From Diphasiastrum complanatum (lineage: Eukaryota > Streptophyta > Lycopodiopsida > Lycopodiales > Lycopodiaceae), in contig CM055113.1 of the NCBI GenBank assembly GCA_029204225.1, forward strand, positions 22,701,605 through 22,765,604: a DNA stretch of 64,000 nt. Direction: 5' to 3'. This document shows positions 57,240 to 64,000 of this stretch, piece after piece. A model generated the notes under the pieces. The model was given only the letters and a program-made list of their open reading frames with translations, had not been told where the DNA came from and searched no databases. The first letter of the stretch is position 1. Each line of letters starts with the position of its first letter. A program made the position numbers and the translations under genes.

Positions 57240-58150
57240 CAGATTTAGAAAGTCGAATACATATAGGTTATTAGCCTAAGACAAGCCCCCCAAGTTGTTG
57301 GTTTTGTAGTTAACCAAGTAGATTTCAACTTTACTTTTTGATGCTCTCCCTTGAAGTGGACAAAAAGCTCAAAATTATCTTTAGACAAAGATTTAGTGGA
57401 AATGTTAGCCACCCATTCACAAATCCCACAATGCATCAATCAAATTGAGTTATCCAAAACCTTCTCTCTTATGAAGTGACATTTCACTTCAATGTGATTT
57501 GGGAAAATTGGAATTTTGGCCAAACTGTATACCTCTTTGGCTATCATAGTATATAATTGTTCCACCATCATGTTGAATATCGACCTGAAACAACACTTGC
57601 CTAAACCAAACACTTTCTTAAATAGCACTACGTAAAGCTGTATACTCGAGCCACAATTTTTTTGCTTTTTTCTAGATTGAAATAAATAGCCCTTTCCAAG
57701 ATTGTGATGCTAGTGCCATCTTTTTCCTACCATATTTCCACTATGAATCCATCAAGTTTGCTCACATAGGCTTGCTCATCCATGACACCTTTCAAGAATG
57801 CTAATCTAACAATCATATGATGTAGTTTTCAACCAAAATGTGCAACTAAAGCAATCATAAGCCATAGTGTGGTCCACTTCACCATTTGTGTGAATGCCCC
57901 CTTATAGGTTATGCCCTCTTATTGTGCATAGTCTTTGACCACAAGCCTTGCTTTATGCTTTGCTATAGTACCATGCCATTTGCATGATGCTTCATTCAAT
58001 ATTCCCACTTACAATAAATTGGTTTCTTTCATGGTGGTAAGTAAACTAATTTCCAAGTTTCATGTTTTCATTTAACTCCTCCATTGCATTTTGCCAAACT
58101 GAACTCTCCTTAGCTTTCTCAAGATACAGTGGCCCATAAGAATTGACAAT
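57240..58150 (-). pseudogene. Copia element H: RT joined to RNase H by deletion
   Basis: Read on the minus strand, copia RT begins near 58145 (LEKAKESSVWQNAMEELNE). It continues through KARLVVKDYAQ, a KWTTLWLMIALVAHFG segment and MIVRLAFLKGVMDEQAYVSK, each with stops. After a C-rich break near 57650 it becomes the end of RNase H: AKIPIFPNHIEVKCHFIREK, then VANISTKSLSKDNFELF near 57350-57410. The YVDD part of RT is missing. Confidence 0.75.
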
Positions 58151-60820
58151 GCTAGACAAAACTTTAATTTCTCTTGAAATCTATGTTGAGCTCTTCTCTC
58201 ATGAGTTTCCTTGAAGCTCACTCACTTTGCTAGATTAGGAACATTCATAAGCTTTTCATACAAATTTGAAAACTCATGTTTAGGCAAAACAATTTTGGCA
58301 AACATGTATCCGAAGGTATGTCTTTTTGTCTTTTTTCCTAGATAATATGAATCCCAAGATATGTCTTGTGTCTTCCTTTTGTTCCTTACTACTTTTGTCC
58401 TAGTTACACCAAGCCAAAGCATTTCGCTCTCAATATTGTCTTTGTTTGCATCTTTATCATCCTTAGGTTAATCAAAATATGACACTTTTACCATCTCATC
58501 TCTTGACATAGATTGTTGGTACCACTATCCTCATCATGCTTGTGGATCTCATCAAGTATGACATTCTTACTTATGTAAGTATTTTTTCATTCTGAATTAT
58601 GACACTTGTATCCCTAGGCTTTGTCACCATATTTATTAAAAATTGTTTTATTGGATTTTGAATCCAATACACATAAGCTTGTGCTCGTATCTCCAATTTA
58701 CAACTCCAATAATGATGTTTCCATTCACAAATTCAGTGATCTTTTCAAAATTTAATAAAGTATTTATCAACTTATATCATCAATGATTGGTGATGTTTTC
58801 AAGATCAGAAATTAAATCTTTACAATTGGAATTCACAATAGTAGAATATTTGAAATATTAACATTATTTGTGATGAATGTAGCCACATATTTCATAAGTC
58901 AATATTCATGCGATTTTATGATTGAATAATCATAACCTTAGTATAAGTATCTACGAACATAGTCATGAATGTCACAATTCAAAAATTCACCACAACTAGA
59001 TATTCAATTTTAGGATATGATGAACATAGTCACATATTTCATAAATTAAAAATTCATGATTTTATGACTCAATATTCATAATTTCAGTATAAGTATCTAC
59101 GAACTTAGTCATGAATGTCACAATTTTTTTTCCCCACAATTAGATATTCAGTTTTAGGATATGCACACTTTTCATGATTTCACAATGTCTTGTCACAATC
59201 ATGACAAAATGGTCGCTAAATATGCGTCACGTAACATTTGAGATGCATCTCTGAAATTTGCACCAACTTCTCATCCATTAAGTTACACATTTTGTTTATC
59301 TTCTAGAAAAGAATTAGTAACATAATAAATAATTGATAAAATAAAGTTTTCAAGAACATGAAATTATTGGATGACCCATAACCTTCTATTAATTGGAATA
59401 AATAGTTTCTTACTTTTGAAAAGCAGGGTCATAAAACACTTCAGTTTACAATAGCCCCATATCATACTTTGTTATTTTTGTGCATGACAAATGTGACGCT
59501 CATAACAAACTCAGGGTTATCCACATCATTAGCTTTTTACATCAATAAATAAAAAATCTAATCACCAGTGTCAACGTAATGAATAACACCATTGTACATG
59601 TATTGAGTATTTTACCCTATCAAAATCTTCCATTGTTTCTTTCCTATCTACCTTATATATGGGAGTAGGAGAGCTATACTTATGTTTTCTTTACAGGTTC
59701 ACATACTAGACATTCTCATGTTGTCTTGTTAGATTCCACTATCAAGCTCTTTCGAGATAAAGTAACATGTTTTCATGAATAGAACACAAACTAGAATATA
59801 TGCACATTCTAAAAAACAATATCTTTAACTATAATTAGAATAAAAAAGTATTCTACAAGGTTATAGATTTTGATGTAAGATACACACATCTCAAACCAAT
59901 TTTGTGATCAAGAAGCTATTGTAAAATGAAGAGTGTGAAAATACTTGAGATGAGATCTAGACCATTAATTCTATTATTCTTTTCATATATGAAAGTGAAA
60001 GTAAATAATTGAAGGGATTCAAAATGAAGAGGATAAATTCTATCAAAATCCTTGAGACTAGAGCTAGACCAACTATTATTAACTCTTGTCTAGCTCCAAA
60101 TCTCTCACTAAGAAAATGAGGCAAGATATTTTAAAAAATGCAATAAGCCATTTACAATAGGCATGTTCAAAACTTTACAATCTTTTTACAAATGTTTTGT
60201 CTAGGAATGTACTTTTTTTGCCCAATCAAGTCATAATTAATAATATTATGTATTCAGAATGTATTTACATGCCACTCTCTCCACTTGGTCATTTTTTCTT
60301 TAAAAATTTCAAGACAACTTATTGGTATTCTTCAATAAATCAACTTTTAAGTCTTCAATATGTATTTGTCGATGTCAAATTTTGAAAACTCACTAGATAG
60401 TTTAATTGATCAACCAATAAGTCAACAAAATTTTTCCATAATTTTCAACATCAATAAAGACACTAATGATGCGAAAGATTATTTCAGTAGACATTGATAT
60501 TGACAAAGAGGTTGACAATACATGATGCACCAGATTCAATATACTCATTTATCATCTTTCAATTTGTGGTGCATCTTACTATTGCATTGCAACAAGTTCT
60601 TCACTTTTATCCACTATTTCACGTTGTTGAATATTTAAAATGCATCCTAATCCTAATGCGTTAATTGAAGCAATTTATTTACTACACTTAGATTTTCTAT
60701 TGCAAAAAGACCATGCTCTTTATAGTTAAATTGGGGATATGACAAACTTGACATTAATTTCAGACGATTTGTTTTTCTCAAAGTTTCCTTGAGATGGAAA
60801 TTTTTAGAGTACTTTAAGGA
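58151..60820. other. AT-rich, probably degraded retroelement
   Basis: No clear domain. Upstream parts of element H (integrase, gag) would be expected on the minus strand here but I could not read them reliably. A 147-bp tandem duplication lies at 58872-59164 (units start GATGAA at 58872 and 59019). Confidence 0.4.
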
Positions 60821-60826
60821 ATACAT

Positions 60827-61010
60827 GAGTATTAATTTCATCACCCTAGAAGGGATGACATTGGAGTATTAATTTCATCACTCTAGAAGGGATGACATTG
60901 GAGTATTAATTTCATCACTCTAGAAGGGATGACATTGGAAATAAAAATCATCAAGGGATGACATTGCAGTATTAATTTCATCACTTTAGAAGGGATGACT
61001 TTGGAATATG
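60827..61010. repeat. 37-bp minisatellite
   Basis: GAGTATTAATTTCATCA-type units start at 60827, 60864 and 60901, followed by a shortened unit (60938) and one more near 60967. Each has AGAAGGGATGACATTG. Confidence 0.95.
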
Positions 61011-61124
61011 TACATATGTTTGTCATAAGATGAATTCATGAGACTAGCATACGTCAAAGTTGATATCTTCTTTGAAAATCTTATCAAGATATTTTTGAGG
61101 GAGAAGAGGAAAAAATACTCTAAG

Positions 61125-61916
61125 TGTCGCGACAGTCTGCAGAAATGAAAATGTTTTCAACAGCTTCGGCTTTTTCGCATTTCCCGAAAATGCGACATTT
61201 GCATAGTTCAAAAGTTTAATTTGTGCAGTTCAAAAAGTTTAACTGTTTCTTAACACCTTTGGCTTTTTCACATTTTCTCCAAAAATGCAAAGAGAGAGAA
61301 AAATTCCAAAGGCCATCTATTTTCATAAGTTAAACTGTTTCAAGGGCACCTTCGTCTTTTTAAAGGCACCTTCGGCTTTTCGCAATCCCGAAGAGAGAGA
61401 AAATGTCGAAGGTCGTCTATTTTGAACGAGGAACGTTTCCAATCACTTTCCGAAATTTGTGAAGTGAGAGAAAACCACTTCACGTAAAATGTGAAGTGAG
61501 AGAATTTGCGACGTCCTCGTCCACATCAACGATGCTAAATTATTGACCGTATACACTATGTACAGTTGTCACAAAAGCCATATACTTCCAAGTACAACGG
61601 CTTTCCTAATTAGGTGACAAGCATTGAATGTAATTAATACACGGAGGAAATCTATAAATAGATCATCCGAGCACAGATTAGTGGTTGTTCCGTCCATGAG
61701 ACACATTATTTGAGCATCCCAATTACGCCATCATTTTTGGTTGTAATTACTATTTTGTATTGTGCTTCAGTGTAATATAATAGCAGCTTGCTCTTATATG
61801 TGTACCATTTAGCATAAGCTATCTATTAGACCGTTTTGCATTTAGCAGCTGATTAGAACGGGAGAGCTGTTCCACAATATTCTTGCTCACGTTCTTCTAT
61901 CTCCCTTGCCCCATCA
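61125..61916 (+). repeat. Copia C 5' LTR (probable limits)
   Basis: TGTCGCGACAG to GCCCCATCA, with TATAAATA near 61655. A purine tract (GAGGGAGAAGAGGAAAAAA) at about 61097-61116 sits just upstream, as would precede a 3' LTR of another copy. The right end is fixed by the PBS and the left end is less certain. Confidence 0.65.
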
Positions 61917-61918
61917 GA

Positions 61919-61930
61919 TTGGTATCAAAG
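61919..61930 (+). promoter_or_regulatory. Copia C primer-binding site
   Basis: TTGGTATCAAAG, a degraded TGGTATCAGAG site two bases after the LTR end CA. Confidence 0.75.
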
Positions 61931-61983
61931 ACTAGCTCAGATAAACTGAGAGATTAAGTTTGTTTTATTTGTATACTGTTATC

Positions 61984-62820
61984 ATGTCTCATATAGGTAG
62001 CTCTTCATCTTCATCACTCAATGAAGCTAGAGTCATTGACAAGCTCAATGGTTCTAACTTCTACATTTGGAAGTATCTTTGGGATGTAGTAGAAGGTGCA
62101 AACTTGAAACCAGAAGATGGTGATCAAGGAAAGGCCTGGAGGATCAAAGATGAGAAGGCCCTAGCATGTATCACACTCAATCTGGCTGACTCCCAAATAT
62201 CTCATGTTACCACCACGTGCAAAACCTCTAAGGAAGCACTGGACTTGTTATGAAGTCTTTATGAGACTCATGATGTGACCACGAGATTACATCTTAGAAG
62301 GAAGTTCTTTACTCTTAGCATGTCTGATTCTACTGCCATCACTTCTCACATGAACAACTTCAAGTCCCTATTAGATCATTTATCAACTGTAGGATGTTCT
62401 ATTCAAGATGATGATGTCGTTATGACCTTGCTTTTTTCTCTTCCAAAGTCCTATGAGCACTTTGTGGTGATGATCTCCACACAACCGGACCTCACTCTTC
62501 AAAAGGTGATCGGTCATCTTCTTCAAAAAGAAACGTGGAGAAAGACTAGCAGCCTGTCCATCAAAGACAAATCTCTGGCTCTGTACACCAAGAAGAAAGA
62601 CTATTCCAAGGGCAAGAATCAAGTGCAGGAGCAACAACAGAAGCCTCACACTCAAGGTGAGCATGGTGGATCGAGTAAGAAGATTTTTTGCAGATATTGC
62701 AAAAGAGCTAATCACGACATCGAGGAGTGTCGCATCAGGATCTACAACGAGGCAAAGAAGCAACAACAATAGCAACAGCTAGACTCCTCCAACACGGCAA
62801 AATTCAAGGAGTCAGATACA
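61984..62820 (+). pseudogene. Copia C gag
   Basis: MSHIGSSSSSSLNEARVIDK start, gag N-terminal FYIWK, then capsid helices and a Gln/Lys-rich linker. The CCHC zinc knuckle is intact at about 62687-62731 (FCRYCKRANHDIEEC, fitting CX2CX4HX4C). Ten residues after FYIWK present in copy B are missing, in frame. There are stops at 62251 (TGA) and 62770 (TAG, a CAG-to-TAG type change in a CAACAA run). Confidence 0.88.
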
Positions 62821-62829
62821 CACTTATTA

Positions 62830-63365
62830 ATGGCTTACAACAGCAGCAAAGACTGTGATAGTTGGTACCTGGACAACGACGCTACCCAACACATGACCTC
62901 TTGCAAGGAATGGTTTACAGAGTACGCAACTTACAGCAGAGACCAATTTATCTACCTCGAAAATTCTAGCACCATACACGTGGAAGGCAAAGGAGAAGTG
63001 AAGATCAACTTCAACAATGATCTATCCATTTGTGTTCCTAACATCCTTCATGTTCCTCAGTTGTCAAAGAACCTGTTATCAATCTCTAAGATAACTGATG
63101 AGGGCTACATTGTTACTTTCTCATCTGAGCAGTGTACAATACTCGAGAAAAATACTACTCTGACTACATGCACAAGAGTCGGAAATCTTTACGCACTCTC
63201 TAATTCAGTTGCATTAGCTAGTATCTCTAATGAAAATGTAAACGATAGTGATGTTCTGTAGCATAGTCGATTTGGACACGTGAATACAAGATCACTTTCT
63301 TATATGCGTTGTAATAATTTAGTTGATGGTTTGAATTTTTTGTCTTCATTAGATAGGAAATCTTT
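62830..63365 (+). pseudogene. Copia C protease and GAG-pre-integrase
   Basis: The protease segment SWYLDNDATQHMTS has D-N-D where D-S-G is needed, so it is catalytically dead. It is followed by an otherwise open frame through FVYL-type protease core, LSISKITDEGYIVTF and RVGNLYALS to a stop at 63259. GAG-pre-integrase continues with SRFGHVNTRSLSY. Confidence 0.85.
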
Positions 63366-64000
63366 CTTTTGTGAATCATGCAATCTATTTTATCACTTTT
63401 ATAGATGATTACTCTAGATGGTCTACAACCGTGTTCATTAAGCACAAATATGAAGCCTTTGAATGCTTCAAGAGATTCAAGACCATGGATGAGACACAAA
63501 CATCTAGGAAAGTGAAAGCACTCCAAATTGATGATGGCGACGAATACATCTCCAATGAGATGTCCGACTACATGGCTAAACATGGTATTAGAAGATAGTT
63601 CACCACTTCCTATTCACCTCAACAGAACGTGATTGCATAAAGGAAGAATCGAACTCTTCTCAACTCAGCCAGATCCATGCTACATCAAGCACACCTACCT
63701 GCAAAGTTTTGGGCAAAAGCCATTGCCACGGCCTGTTACGTGTAGAACAGATCCAGCACCAAAGCCGTCAACAACAAGACTTCTCATGAAGTTTGGCATG
63801 GGCACAAGTCTATTGTCAACTATTTAAAAATCTTTGGTTGTATATGTTTTGTTCACATTCCTAAATAGCTTAGGAAGAAGCTGGATCATAGGACAAATAT
63901 ATGTATTTTCATTGACTCTCCTGATGAACATAAAGCTTATAAAGTTTATGATCCATCCACCAATGTAGTATTTGTCTCTAGAGATGTAGTATTTCAAGAG
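63366..64000 (+). pseudogene. Copia C integrase (3' part cut by window end)
   Basis: After a deletion of about 122 bases relative to copy B (TGCA at the junction near 63379), which removes the CX2C end and the HSD catalytic motif, the core resumes with FITFIDDYSRW. The second Asp region survives in altered form (LQIDDGDEYIS). The catalytic Glu is replaced by a stop (NVIA then TAA near 63637). The tail with FGCICFVHIPK and the DPSTNVVFVSRDVVF segment reaches the window edge. Confidence 0.85.

Larger units (their letters stand above)
61984..64000 (+). mobile_element. Ty1/copia element copy C internal region, runs off window end
   Basis: The best preserved member of the A/B/C family. Gag through GAG-pre-integrase is one reading frame broken only by three stops (62251-62253, 62770-62772, 63259-63261). 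A deletion near 63383 shifts the integrase frame. RT would lie beyond the window. Confidence 0.9.

Overview
The window looks like nuclear DNA from a land plant with a transposon-rich genome. The evidence is three spliced genes with GT-AG introns (one intron is 3.7 kb), many decayed Ty1/copia and Ty3/gypsy LTR retrotransposons primed by initiator tRNA-Met, a hAT-like DNA element with 8-bp target duplications, and (CT)n/(CA)n microsatellites. No bacterial-type operon, rRNA or CRISPR array was seen. I cannot name the species. A C18orf63-like gene together with large introns and very old copia debris would fit a seed-free plant, but this is weak inference.

Layout. 0.8-4.1 kb (minus): a deleted Ty3/gypsy element with protease, the start of RT, the integrase C-terminus, an archaeal-type RNase H placed after integrase, and then a fully open 342-codon coiled-coil ORF of unknown function. 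4.1-10.6 kb (plus): two decayed copia copies (A, B) and a second 5' leader (B'), joined head to tail. 10.6-12.3 kb: a GC-rich repeat block. 12.4-17.3 kb (plus): a three-exon gene for a 144-aa acidic protein; its first intron holds a 1163-bp hAT-like element with an internal tandem duplication and G-rich hairpins. 19.3-19.5 kb: a compound microsatellite. 21.6-22.5 kb (minus): a compact three-exon gene for a 169-aa protein ending in a SAP domain. 22.9-29.4 kb (plus): complete copia element E with CATTA target duplications, inserted about 0.4 kb upstream of the SAP gene. 29.4-32.3 kb: another LTR end with PBS, tandem repeats and deleted copia copy D.

33.7-38.5 kb (minus): a multi-exon gene whose N-terminal part resembles the C18orf63/DUF4708 family, with a tandemly duplicated 108-bp symmetric exon near its 3' end. 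38.9-39.5 kb: perfect palindromes of a short dispersed repeat. 42.6-47.2 kb (plus): copia element F, whose primer-binding site is repeated three times at a 30-bp period. F sits inside minus-strand material that includes another copia LTR (G), whose PBS is also doubled. 48-56.9 kb: old, mostly unrecognisable repeats with a few open stretches, a foldback element and tandem duplications. 57.2-58.2 kb (minus): copia H, RT joined to RNase H by deletion. 60.8-61.0 kb: a 37-bp minisatellite. 61.1 kb to the window end (plus): copia C, the best preserved member of the A/B/C family, with gag through integrase in one frame apart from a few stops.

The host genes show no sign of working together. The retroelements are nested and tandem, inactivated by stops, frameshifts and short-homology deletions. 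Several of these hit catalytic sites directly. All exon models come from reading splice signals and reading-frame phase by eye.
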